Assembly: GCA_001949185.1 (NCBI GenBank) | Contig: BDGG01000003.1 | Coordinates: 2,201,580 to 2,265,579 of the forward strand | Origin: Ramazzottius varieornatus | Lineage: Eukaryota; Tardigrada; Eutardigrada; Parachela; Ramazzottiidae | Length of the DNA stretch: 64,000 bases | Direction: 5' to 3' | Part shown: positions 12,101 through 23,100 of the stretch, in pieces | Layout of the letters: every line of letters starts with the position of its first letter | Numbering within the stretch: the stretch's first letter is position 1 | Position numbers and translations under genes: made by a program | The notes under the pieces: generated by a model | The model's input: only the letters and a program-made list of their open reading frames with translations | Databases searched by the model: none | What the model was told of the DNA's origin: nothing

Positions 12101-15100
12101 ATGTTTAAAGTTCCTTCACACTTCGACAGCGAGAAATTTCTTTCCGACGGTTGCTTCTGCCAGACACTCTGTGAAAAAGCACAACGTGATCAAGTTATTG
12201 AAACTGACAGGTCTGAAGTTTATGGATCAAAGTTCAAACGCTTCGAAAACATATTTCCTATAGTGTGCGCCAGTTGATCGGGAATCAGGGAGCACAGCTA
12301 CCTCACTTCATTCGCGCTTTCTCGTTCGGATGTGTTGTAAGACCATGAACAGCAGATCTATTTCCGAGTCAAGGTCTAGGCTGTCTGGAGAACTCATTAA
12401 CCTCTTCGGCAAAGATTTTTGTTGAGAACGAGATTTTGCTTATGGAAATTGCATCGATATCTACGCGAAACAAGTCGAACTGCATGGCACTCTTTCAGTC
12501 CGGAATCAAGTTGACATGCCGGCATTATTGGTCACGGCCTCGCCCGTATAAATTTCCGGTCGTGCCTTGCTGCAAAACACTTCAAAGTCCACACAAATGC
12601 TAAAACGATGCCATTGAGAATTTGAGAGAGCAACAAAACAGTGCAAAGTGCGACACGTTTGACTTGATGTATTCAAAGCTCTCACGGATACTCTGATGGG
12701 GTTCCCCGAAGGTTCCCCAAAGCCAACGCATTTCTGTATTTAGTTTCTGAGACTTCGACAGAATATATTTCTATGGTAGGCTTTGAGAAATCTCCATTAA
12801 TCTCAAAATCATCCTCAAGTAATTCAAAGACAGCTTTAAGGCGAAACAATAACCATCACTCAATTATAGGCAAACAAATAAACAGACGGATGTGCTGGTA
12901 TACCTGCTGCGACCGCGAAGCATCTGGTTATGATGAACAGCGACCCACCTCGTCGTTAATCCGACAAAAGCCATGCTTGTCGCATCTCGTTCGGAGGTTC
13001 ATGTCGCAACTTCAACGAGGTAAACTCGACTACGCCATTAATATTTGGCATTTCACCCAACACGATCACCAAGCTGCTCAGTGTTATTTCTGCCGACCGA
13101 CAGAGTTCGACAGAGACCCTTGAGCTTGTGGAAACATTATCGACCCTCATTAATAATAATCAACAACGGCGAGCAGCAACAGCGGAAAATGTATGCACTG
13201 CATCTAAAAATACCGCCCTTCCTTCAACGAGCAGTCCGACACCGAAGAAATCCTCGTCTTCTAATCGGTGTTCGTGATCTTTTCCGAGGAACCCACGAAA
13301 ACGAGGAAATGAAAAGCCAGAAACCACAGAAGAAACATCGCTTTTCTGCAGAAATTTTCCACTGAAACTTCGCCCTTCATTCCCTCGTCTACTCTTGATC
13401 AAAGCGTGTCCGTTTCTTTCGGGAGGAGCTCGCCTAAGACTCATGAAGATACGGAAGAGAAGGAATGGATAGACAATGTTACTTGAAGGCTTTCCATTCG
13501 GCTCTCGGGTCGTCTCTTCTGAAGAGCCAAATCCTTTCCGATCCAGTTCATTTTCTGAAATGGCCTATGACGACATAAAGAGACATGTTTTTGGAATCTT
13601 GTTAAAAGAGCGTAACGATGACGAAGTGGAACTTCCCATTCCAGACTTACAAAGCCCTCAAGAAACTCTGAACGGGAAAATGGATTGATGCGGCCACTAG
13701 TTTGTGTCGGGTTCCCTCCTTGTCGTCCAGATTGACTGCTTTACAGGAAATGTCCTGTGATCGTAGCTAATCGAAGGGAGCTCAATCTCCCATGCTTTGT
13801 CCACATTGTATTCTACATTGAATTTGACAGACTGTTGAAATCGGTGCGAGGATTCATTTTCCAATGAAAGGAGAATAAACGACTCGACCCAGTTTGACGT
13901 TTCTGCCCAACATTGGGTCAAATCATTAATGGCGCCTTCCAGCGCATTCTTCAAGCATCTCTTATGGACATCCAAATAAATACCACCTGCTCGTTAAACC
14001 ATCTTCATGTTCGTATGTTTAAAGACCATCAAGTATCGTTCATATCTCCCACTTATCGCAGAATAACGATCGTTCCCGTTCGGGAGTACACAAACCAACA
14101 GCGCCATTAAACGCCGGATGACCAAAGCCCGCGATGGTATGCAACAAGCATGAACCACAACGTAAACCAGAAAGGAAGAACCGTACCCGGTCGCCCACCA
14201 CGGAACCACAATAAGACAGCCAGCGACAAGTATGGTAGACCATAAGGATAAACAGCAATCACAACCTAACACCCATGTGGCTCGCCATGACTGTGAATCG
14301 ATTGTCGCGGATGAACGCTGTTTGCATTGTTTGCCTTGTTTGATTGTGACGACTTGATTGAATTTTTGTTTGTTCGACAATGAAATTGGGAATCGTCTGT
14401 TGTTTCTCATCTTTGCTCTCCAATGACACTGTTTGCCTTTGAGATTGACACCACCATCCCCAGCTAATCAGCCAGCGATATGGTTTAATAATTTCGGCAA
14501 ACCGGAATCTGGTCTCAGGGGCATTTAAAGCGGAAAAAGTCGCCACGAGATGGGGAAAACGATCAAAGAAGCGATCCGACGGAAATTATGACCGAGCACA
14601 AATAATCCGAGACAAACCTGTTATGCAACTGCCCTCTTTTCCCCTTCCTCAACGTCGCACACCACCCATGATCTTGATTTTTCTCAGCGGTCACTTTGAA
14701 CAATTTCGACAGTCTCTCACGGGAAATCAAGTTATTGGATGATTATGTAAGCAGGAAAGTTAAAAGAGAAGAGACAGATGCCACGAAATTTGAAAATGTA
14801 ATGCAGCGATTAACCTGACGTCTTTTAGGTGTTTCCTTCGTCTAATTGGACAAAAATATTCTTACGAGCAAGCCCGGAAAACGCCTAAGCTGTTGTGAAG
14901 CCGCATACATATTAATCGTTCACGTCAAAACAGCAAAGGAGTATTCAACGTCAGACGTGGTACTGGCAGAAAGTCAATATCGAGCGCTGATAGCCTGATA
15001 CCGAGGACGATACTAGTGTCTCGCCTTTCCGTCAACGCAAAGATTGTTGCTCACACGATGACAAACCTGATTCCAGCCAGCGGCCCAGCCTCAATCCATC

Positions 15101-15609
15101 GGGAAGCCGAACATTTCATCCAGTATTCAAATCCATTCCTGCAAGAACTTGCAAAACAACCGAAAAGAATTCCGCAAAATTCACTACACAGTATACCATG
15201 TCCAGCTGATGACGTCAAAAGCCACAAGGACCGACCGCACATTCAAACAAGCAAGCGATGACGTAGGGCGTGAGTTGAGCTGGGTAATTCGGTAGGGCTC
15301 AATCAACAATCAAGTATTACGGCCATTTTACGGTCCATCAAGTTTCAACAATCGTTTCCATTGTTCAAGCTTACCATTGTGTTCCGCAAAGACATTATTT
15401 CCGACTGCAAATTTCTTCTTCACAGATGGGGAACGGCTGGCCTTGCCCAGCGTTTCCGAATGGAGGCTGGTGGAAGACTGAGTGAGGGAATGGCCAAGTC
15501 CAGGAGAAGATACTGCTGCAAAGCTTGCACGGCTGAAGGGAGATGACACCGTTGTTGTGCTGCCACGGTCAGCCGACGAGAGGCCTTCTTTGGTCTGTTG
15601 AGCACCCAT
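3158..15609 (-). CDS. Abl: Abl non-receptor tyrosine kinase
   Basis: Eight coding exons join in frame to 1301 aa: 15609-15375, 8547-8257, 7581-7449, 7170-6865, 6806-6333, 6007-5612, 5337-4757 and 4647-3158. The N-terminus MGAQQTKE carries Gly2 for myristoylation and runs into [15 protein letters not shown], as in insect Abl. An SH3 domain (about 153-215) and an SH2 domain (about 219-310, FLVRESES) follow. The kinase domain (about 335-600) has GAGQYG, VAVKTL, Thr gatekeeper in [16 protein letters not shown] and an activation-loop Tyr in [17 protein letters not shown] long Pro/Ser-rich disordered region ends in a C-terminal F-actin-binding helical domain (about 1200-1301). Abl relays cytoskeletal, adhesion and axon-guidance signals at the cortex. 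All catalytic residues are present. The 6.8-kb first intron (8548-15374) is exceptional for this locus. Confidence 0.96.
5401..5466. repeat. Palindromic repeat, family B (ACCTGCATAC arms)
   Basis: This lies in the Abl intron 5338-5611. Imperfect arms CCACCTGTATACATA and the complement of TGTATGCAGGTGCATGG face each other across about 30 bp. The same arms recur in introns of VARS (near 27050 and 30210), CDC27 (39800-39955) and the PRKX-like gene (45520-45600). Confidence 0.55.
6050..6208. repeat. Solitary MITE-like long inverted repeat in an Abl intron
   Basis: Arms of about 50 bp pair across a loop of about 40 bp. The left arm contains CCTAACTTTTCTAGCG and GCTAGCATACGTCA. The complement of the right arm contains CCTAACTTTGCTAGCG and GCTAGTATACGTCA. 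I see no coding capacity and no second copy in the window. It abuts the family A palindrome at 6216. Confidence 0.65.
6216..6313. repeat. Palindromic MITE, family A
   Basis: This copy is in the Abl intron 6007-6333. It begins GGCAAAC, has GAGATCGTTTTCCCACATGGCGCACG as the left arm (in two blocks), a centre of CAGCCAATAACAATG, and a right arm reading GTGCGCTACTTGATGTGACG. Confidence 0.7.
9052..9372 (+). CDS. Unidentified 106-aa open frame inside the Abl first intron
   Basis: An ATG-initiated frame encodes 106 aa of balanced, non-repetitive composition (for example [13 protein letters not shown] and [14 protein letters not shown]). It runs opposite to Abl transcription. I recognise no domain and see no flanking splice sites that extend it. 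It could be a small nested gene, a transposon remnant or a chance frame. Confidence 0.2.
   Translation: MRLRNLIFEEISQISPELRVDELGVKIEFDLRDFSRRYRTVKTHIHVTLLPDTHYELIRRNPRTMPESFEDIDGMFHDSCKELHQVQNSIIKLPSHISPYLSTVSK
9849..10020. mobile_element. 172-bp MITE with TAA flanks (PIF/Harbinger-like)
   Basis: Terminal inverted repeats of about 31 bp match with few differences: GGTACTCTAAGAGGGGG and GTTACTCTAAAAGGGGG both lead into GGCCAAAATCGA. A TAA trinucleotide sits immediately outside each end (9846-9848 and 10021-10023), which fits a 3-bp target duplication as made by PIF/Harbinger elements. There is no coding capacity. It lies in the Abl first intron. Confidence 0.7.
12773..13690 (+). pseudogene. 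Possible decayed coding sequence in the Abl first intron
   Basis: Plus-strand frames with coding-like composition follow each other with frame breaks. One is Ser/Asn-rich near 12773-12860. Another passes through an [18 protein letters not shown] stretch near 13110-13260 and stops. The last, at 13476-13688, has [19 protein letters not shown]. No single frame covers them and no splice sites obviously connect them. I do not recognise the parent protein. This may be a broken retrocopy, cryptic exons of a nested gene, or chance. Confidence 0.2.
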
Positions 15610-16681
15610 ATCGTCGTGCCTGCATCACTCGTGAAGTAATCCAATTAATTGGCTAATTATTCCTTCAGAATGAACGATGAGATCATCATGACTTGTTTGT
15701 GATCATACCCAGGAAGTGGTCATCGTCCAAATGAGATATTCAGCAGCGTAACATACTCGTCGTTCTCGGTTATCGCAGACTATGATGTCAGCCAAATAAC
15801 ATTTTACAACAGTTTCATGTCTCTCCTCTTGTAAAGTGCGAGGATGACCAAGAAAATGGGATATGAGATCGAGATGCGACGTGGTATAAGTTGGCTGCGC
15901 ATTTCATCTGACACAGACAAACAGTAACGCCTAGCCTGTCTGCCCAGTTGCCGCCACTGCCGGTCAAGATGAATGAAGAGCTACAATGACTCATCAGAGA
16001 CATCCAATTGGAATCGAGGCTGCATTGTGTCTCCACCTCCACCGGAATTTTGACCTTTACCGGCCTCGGGCTGTACTTAGGCCTGGGGCAATTTTGAAGG
16101 TGAAGGGGTCTGAGCGTTACGCACAGAGTGAACATTGCCTTGCGCAGTTGCGCTGTATGAAAGTTGCGGTTTCTAGTAGCCGGCACGGAAATGCTGGTGA
16201 AAAAGAGGCAGAGAGTATGGAACGGCGAACAGAAAACTGGTGTTCACAAGCCCAGTATTACTTGCCACGATGCTGTGATAAGTGTGACTGCTGTGAGTGC
16301 TGTCCTGCAAAATTTCTAAATTAAAATTTTCGATTTTCCGTTGTTTGCATTTGCAGTTTTCGTTTGCAACTTTCCCCATGTCCGCTCTCGGTTGTCTTTC
16401 GTTAGCTTGCATCGTCCAGTGTCTTTTCAGGCAAGCGAAGCCGGACGAAAGATGCAGCGTAGGCACATGCATTAGAAGCTGTGAAAGCTGCTGGAGAACA
16501 ACTCAAAGAGCGTAGCTGCGTCAGGATGGGCGATCGAGGTTGAACCTTCCAAGCTTCAAGCTCCTAGATCGTGCGAATTTTCGACGAGGAAACCGGTGAC
16601 CAGCAGTTTGCCTGGCGAAAGTAAGGTTAACTCGGCCTTTTCGAAATTGAACGCAGAAAGGCTGAGAAAGCTGCAGCCTCA
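15610..16681. other. Divergent intergenic region between Abl and the PB1/zinc-finger gene
   Basis: The two genes point away from each other, so this 1.07-kb stretch probably holds both promoters and leaders. I see no clear TATA box and no supported gene. A 112-residue plus-strand frame (15986-16324) ends in a Cys-rich stretch but has no convincing upstream part. Confidence 0.4.
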
Positions 16682-19124
16682 ATGGCCGGCTCCTGCAACT
16701 CTATCCGCTGCAAAGTCAGCTTCGAGAAAGAGGCGCTGTCGATTCGGCACTACATACTCCCAGTCGATGATCCAAACAACGATGCTGACTTCTACGATCG
16801 TCTGGTAGCCAAAATCGATCAAGACATCGTCAAGGCGAAATCGGAAGCCATCACTCAGCCATGCTTTACTCTTTATTGGACAGGTTCGCAATTTTGAGAT
16901 GCTGTATGGAAGTGATTAAGACCGTTTTCTTTTGCCTGTAGATCAGGATGGCGATGCGATCTGCGTTGATTCCGAGGAGAGCTTTCAGACCGCGCTATCC
17001 TACGTCAAACCCGATGCTGCGGGCTTCAGCGTGCTGCGCCTCATTGCCAAGTTCAGCCCAAATGGCAGTGTAAAGATCTCGAACGGCATTGCCATCTACG
17101 GGCCAAGTAAGCTAACGCCGATTACGGACAAACGTTCAGCTTCGGCTAGTCCACCGAAGAAGCCAAATGGTTCTGTGAAGAAAGTCAAAAAGGTTTATGT
17201 CCAGTCGTTCGAAACTTCCCTTCAGAAGCCAGTTAGCCGAGCTGGTCCGAGCAAAGCTGCTGTGAGAGTGATGGAAGGTGCCATGGACGATGGGATGGAC
17301 GAAGCTCAGGATGAGGGCTGTAAGTTTCTCTGCGTTACTTATTCAGCATTAGCAATTCACACGCGTTGCAGGATTAAGGGTTAATTCGGCTTTCCTGCGA
17401 AAACTTCTATCAAGTTGGTGCCCGATTGTCCGCTTATTATTTGCAGAAAAATGGCAGAATTTCTCACTTTGCACGAATCATTCAAACATGTGAAATTGGT
17501 CTTGGAGAAAGTTTGTCTTGCTTACAGCTTCTCAAGTCAGCAAACCCGTTTTGTGCCCAGGGTGTGACGAAAGCTTCTTCAACTATGCAGTTTTTAAAAG
17601 GAATCATTGGGCGGAGTGCTCCGGTGAGTTCGAGAAATCTTAGTCTCTGGAGAAGTCGAGAAAAATTTTCAGGGTTGTATTTATGTGGCAAAAATTATTT
17701 ATGTGGTACCAGATTGTTTGGCCGTTCTAGAAATTGAGGACAGAGACAGGGTGAGTGGCCGTTGCCCAAACTGTCGGGAGGTCTTTGCCGGGAAACAGTG
17801 GACCAGCCATCAACGAGGCTGCAAGCTCAAGAAAGAAAGTGCCCCAGCCAAAGCTACTTCCAGGAAAATGCCGAAGTCAGCTGTTCCCCTCTTGTGTCCA
17901 GGCTGCAACGAGAAATGTCGTAGCTTTGCCGAGTTCAAGAAGCGACACTGGCCCCAGTGCAGCGGTAAGTGTCCCCTGCGTCGGCATAATTTTTCAAAAC
18001 AACACAAATTGATTTTACATTTTATTACAGTTTTAAATTTTATCTTTTAGAAATTGAGCAAACGGATGAGTTGACTGTACGGTGCTGTCATTGCAAAGAA
18101 ACTTTCAATGGACACGGGTGGAACAAGCATCAGCGCTTCTGTAAGCATAGAGGTGCATCCCCCAAGAAGAAGAACGGCGTTACGCAAAACGGTAACAATC
18201 GTCGCGTGGGCGAATGACTTGAATCGGATCGTTATCCCAAGTGACGCGTGTTTTCGTCGTCGATGACTGGAAGTTTGCGCCACAGGAGGAACGATCTGGT
18301 TTTAATCATTTGCCCGCGTCCCAGTTTTGTTGGTCCTGTCGTCCTGAATCTAATCAACCGTACTGATGTTTTACATGTTGTAGGCACGGAACGGAAGTCG
18401 CTGAAAGTTTTGTTCCGGAAGAAAAGAAAAGAGTTCAAAGGTGCGTCCCGTGTAGGTTATCCATCGCAGCAGAAAGTTGAGTGTGATCCGGGATGTGGTA
18501 AGGTGCTGGGCTCTGCAGCGAATCTGAAGCGACATCGACTAACGTGCAAACTAGTGCCTACCGACACAGGTGAAGATTTCGAGGCAGCTTCGGCACGTTC
18601 TGGTAAGATCCCATCTTCCAGTCGAGAGTTGGGTGGTGTCAGTAGCTCTGTGTCGTGAATGGTGTATTTCGTGCTTTAGAATCGTCATCAGGGAATATGC
18701 CGTTGAATACGACCTGGCGTTCCTGGGCCAGATCTAACCACTCGCCCGAAATTCCCCTCTCGGTCAGCCACAGTTCTGCCGGAAAGAGGTCTGTTAGTCC
18801 TGCTTCTACGGAAGAAGTTGATGGGAACTTTGGTCATCGCGAAGGCACGGCCTCACCCACGACAGAAGTTGGACAAGGTGCGGGACAGTCAGTTTAACGC
18901 TAGTCGAGTTTCCAGTGTGGATCTATAGCGAATTTCTTTTGATGCATTTGTGGTCGATATGTATTAGCTGCTGTAGTAAATGTTCTTGTTCAATAGATAC
19001 GGAAGTTAATTGGACCGAACGCTATCCCTCCCAAGTAGACGACGAACCCGAAGATGTGAAACCAGACTTGGCCACCTTGAACGCCCACTACGCCGCATCG
19101 CAGCATGTTGCAGACACACGATGA
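16682..19124 (+). CDS. PB1-domain protein with serial C2HC zinc fingers
   Basis: Eight exons join in frame to 531 aa: 16682-16883, 16942-17319, 17528-17623, 17731-17964, 18051-18191, 18384-18602, 18680-18877 and 18997-19124. Residues 1-110 form a PB1-like domain with an OPCA motif (YWTDQDGDAICVDSEE) resembling sequestosome-1/p62. PB1 domains assemble proteins head-to-tail. Five short zinc-finger modules follow, for example CPGCDESFFNYAVFKRNHW then AEC, CPNCREVFAGKQWTSHQRGC, and CHCKETFNGHGWNKHQRFC, with C-x2-C-x11-13-H-x3-C spacing like the C2HC family. The last finger (CGKVLGSAANLKRHRLTC) is C2HC-like. The tail is Ser/Pro-rich and acidic. The start ATG opens the PB1 domain. I know no orthologue with this architecture. 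A scaffold or nucleic-acid-binding role is possible but unproven. Confidence 0.8.
18216..18302. repeat. Palindromic MITE, family A
   Basis: This diverged copy lies in intron 18192-18383 of the PB1/zinc-finger gene. The left arm is CGGATCGTTATCCCAAGTGA and the right arm is TTTGCGCCACAGGAGGAACG followed by ATCTGG. Confidence 0.5.
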
Positions 19125-20115
19125 CATAGCCATTCCGCCTGAAGCCTGTGTGCCAAAGAAAGCTTTGAGGTACTGTAACAGCCTATAACTTTGCTATTTA
19201 AATACAATGTCGAAATTTGACACTGGGTAAAAGAAGTTTGGCCCTCCTAACTTAACTTTTTATTGATCACTTTTTGAAACTTTCCTCAAGGTTTTTCCAC
19301 TAAGGATTCCAACCGAGCGTTCCTTATAGCTGATATCCATTTTGTTGCGATCCGAAAGCTCAGCTTGTGTTTGTAACCTTTTGCGATTAATTTTGTACTT
19401 TTTCTCAAATCTCTGACTGTGGCAATCATTTTGGGTCTGCGCGAACCTTCGAAGTTTTGATTGTTAATTGCTGATGTCAGCAATAAGGGTAACATCGGGC
19501 CTTTATGGTCGGTTCAATGCCAAGGTTAGCGCGATCACCTACTAGGCATCGCATAAAGGTTGTTAACACAGTGACAATCGACGAAGTAAAAGCTCGAGAA
19601 AACTCATCTTCCTGTAAGCAACGTTGATATATTTGCTAACGAGAGTCAGGATAGCCATCACCGAAAGTACGATGAGGTTCTCACAGAGGTAATTTCAGCC
19701 ACGTTGCTGTTTTTCTGGGGTTGATATATGGACAGGAAAACATGGAGTTAAGTAGCTTGGCAAATATCAAATATCAAGAGGCTACAGTAGCTTTTCACTG
19801 ACGTCTGTGTGGAGGGAATTTCCGAAGAAGCTCTTTGAACATCGGTCCGTGTCTGAAACGTTTGTTTATCATAGTGAGCGTGCAGATATGCGGTATACCG
19901 GCATCGAAAACTGCGAAAGCAACCCGCACTTGTTCTCTGAGTACACATCCTTCTTCACGTTTTGGTAAACTGAAATTATGTGGTGAAGGTCATCGTTTCT
20001 TCGGCCGTGATAGAATGTCGGTTTTTCTTTGAGCTTCGTTGGACAGTTCAACAGGAGTCTACACACGGAGGGTGTATTCACTGTTTTGATATTGTTGAAA
20101 CGTAATCAATTCAGA
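19125..20115. other. Intergenic region upstream of the TRPA1-like gene
   Basis: This 1-kb AT-richer stretch separates two genes on the same strand. It should contain the 3' end of the zinc-finger gene and the promoter of the channel gene. No frame is supported as coding and I see no repeat with matching ends. Confidence 0.4.
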
Positions 20116-23100
20116 ATGGCGCCTTGGAAGCGTTTTGGGTTTCCGTCGTTCGACTATCCGAAAGGCAATCTGGGGAAAGAGGTTATGGGTGGGGTGGAGA
20201 AAATTTTCTCCGGGAAGGCTCCTGACTCTGCGAGGGGCAAGTGCCCGCTGTTGAGGAACGAACATATGGAGGACTTCTGCAACATCAACGATAGCCCCGC
20301 CAGACTAACAAAGGTACCGTACCTGCATTTGGCTCGAATCTTATGGAAAATTTGTGTATTTTTTCTGTTTGTGCAGATGGCTGTCGATGGGAAACAGGCT
20401 GACCTTCAACGATTGATTAATGAAAGGCGTAGTAGGCTCTTCGTCTGTGGAGCCGGTGGGAGAACGCTCCTTCACTACGCGGCGGAAAGTGGTCAATTGC
20501 AGATGATGGACTTTCTCATCCAGGCCGGCATCCGTAAGTCTTACCTGAGCATTTACCGGTCCCATGTTATTGCCGGATATTCGAGACAAAGTGTATTTCC
20601 TGAGAGCGTTTTGATTGTAGAGGTGGACGAGAAGGATGACGAAGGAGAGACAGCTCTGCATTTAGCGGTCATGAAGGACAAGGAAAAAGTTGTTCAAGCG
20701 CTGATTGCACTCAAAGCAGATCTGTACGCTCGAAACCAGAAACAAGAGACAGCCATGCATATGGCGGCTCGTACCAACAGCGTAAATGCTCTTCAGGTAT
20801 GCTGTATCGGTGGAACTTGATTTTGCACTTGCAAATATTTTACGAATTTTTCCGCTGATTTTTAGTGTCTGCTGGAGTCGATGGTGGATTCGGTCGACAT
20901 CCCCGGCTACTACTGCGAAACGCCTTTGCACCTGAGCTGTTCCTTTGGTTATCTGGACTGCGTACGGCTCCTGATGAAACATGGCGCTAGTTGTCTGGCC
21001 GGCGGGAAGATGGGTCTTTCTGCCTGCCATATTGCAGCAGGCAAAGCCCAGCCGGAAGTGGTCATGTGCATACTGAACGGTAAGTGAAGGTTTTGTGTGC
21101 TGAGCGATATACCGCTTTCCAAAGATATCCCTTATTAGTAATGGACGACTGTGTTTACTGATGTGATGTTTACAGAGTCTGGAATTCCCAGAGAGGCGCT
21201 ACTAGGAAAAGGTGACGAGGAGAACCGCACTCCGCTCCATTGGGCCGTCATCAAGGGCGATGTTAACATGGTGAAATTGTTAATCGAGCACGGTTCTCAA
21301 GTGGACGCACAAACAGTAATCCAACCTTTCGTTCCCAGAATGAACGAGGCCATTAATGAATGTCTGGAATTTTGCAGTGCGATCAGTCAACACCGTTGCA
21401 CTTAGCGTGCTCGCAGGGTCTCCTGGACATCGTTGAGCAAGTTCATCGCTCGGTCGGCTCTGGAGACTTTCAAAATATTCTGGGCGTGGTTGATGCGCAG
21501 GGAATGACGCCTTTACATCGTAAGTCCGTCAGCCAATACAGTTGAACTGAAATTGGTCGTATATTTTTCTTTTCCATCATTTTAGGGCGTAGGCAAACAA
21601 CTCGACAAGAACCACAGATCGTTTGTCCAAGTGGCGCACAGTACCAAGCTGAAACTGTGCGCCACTTGGAAAGACAGTCTTGTCAAGTCTGTTTGCCGAG
21701 CTCTTGAGTTCCTGTTTGAGGTCTGGACAACCACTGTCTGCCTGCAAAGTGGTTTGATGTGGTTTTTCGTAGGCGCGGTTATGTTTGACCATGAGAACGT
21801 GACGAGGTTTCTCCTGTTAAAGGTAAGCAGCAATCTTTCCTGATACCTGGGCTGACCAAGTACTGCCTTTTTTCTACGGTTTTTTGTCCATTGTTGGCGG
21901 CTTAGGGTGCGCCGGTTGATGTGCAAGATAATGAAGGGCGGACGCCACTAACACTCGCTTCCACACGATCGTCCTTTATTTCCACGGCGGTCCTGCTGGA
22001 CCACGGTGCCGACCCGACCATCCAAGACAACTATGGAAAGAACTACTTGCATTACTACATTACACACGGTCTGCCTTTAGATTGTGCCTATATGAAAGCG
22101 TCCATCAGCAAGGTAAATCGCGCCAAAGTGGTGAAGAACCTACGAATCATTCGGAAGTAATAATAACCGGTCTCTCTGGTTTAGTACGCCGGTCTTTTGA
22201 ACGCCAAAGATAAGTTCGGCTGCACTCCTTTGCATTACGCGGCGCAAAACGGATTTCTTCAGTCCAGCAATAGCTTGGTCAGCTTCGGAGCGACCGTGAA
22301 CGCCCGCAACAAGGGATACCAGGTGGAGTTCAAAGTTACGGTACATTAGGTCAACCTATCCATAAGAAGTTATGAATGTCGGTTTTGGTTTTATAGAGCC
22401 CATTTCATTTCGCGGCCAAGTAAGACCATACTTATTATCATAGCAGGGTGATACATAGTATATTTGGATGCGTTCGGGAAGCTCATGTTTTAGGTATGGG
22501 CGGTTCAACACCGTCAAGAGCCTGCTGGACTCATGTCGCGGACAGAACATTATCAACGATTCGGATGCTGTTGGTAGGACAATTTTGAGCTTAAAAGCAT
22601 TTCGCATTACGAGCGCGTGGAATGAAGTCAGAAATTGAGAAAAGAAAACGACTGTTGTTTCGTGGTGTAGGACACACGGCTCTTCACGCTGCAGCGGAGA
22701 ATGGCCACTGTGACGTGGTTCAGCTCTTGATGGCTCGTGGAGCCCTGACACACAAGTATTCCATACTATCCTATGCTTGAAGAACAAGACAGGTTTTCAC
22801 GGGATTTTTTTATTTTACAGAGCCTTCAATGGTCAGACGCCACTTCACTTAGCGGCAGCTAATAACTACCGCGGTATGGTCGCTTATTATTGGTTTTCTT
22901 ATATCATGCTGGAAATTTATGTTGCGGGGTAAAAGCGTTTCGGGGGGTTTTTGCAGAAGTCTGCCGACTGTTTGTGGTACATTACACTTACCTTTTGGAT
23001 AGCATCGATCGAAATGGGGTACGTGTTCCGAACGTTCAAAATACCTGTACTTGTTGTTAGCGACTTGCCGTGCTTGTAGGACACAGCTTTGCATCTGGCA

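Larger units (their letters stand above)
8548..15374 (-). other. 6.8-kb first intron of Abl
   Basis: The donor at 15374-15369 (gtaagc) and the acceptor ending at 8548 (tttccacag) are bounded by exons that restore the conserved EHN-EALLQ junction. The intron contains a TAA-flanked MITE (9849-10020), an unidentified plus-strand frame (9052-9372), decayed coding-like sequence near 12773-13690, and a minus-strand frame at 10901-11218 with a protein-like stretch ([13 protein letters not shown]) but no recognised family. The rest is unique-looking non-coding DNA. Its size relative to neighbouring introns (mostly 50-300 bp) suggests regulatory content such as alternative first exons or enhancers. 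Confidence 0.7.

Noticed and set aside
15986-16324. 112-residue frame with a Cys-rich end (CCDKCDCCECC)
   Set aside because: It has no recognisable metal-binding spacing, no conserved upstream part and no splice context. Probably chance.
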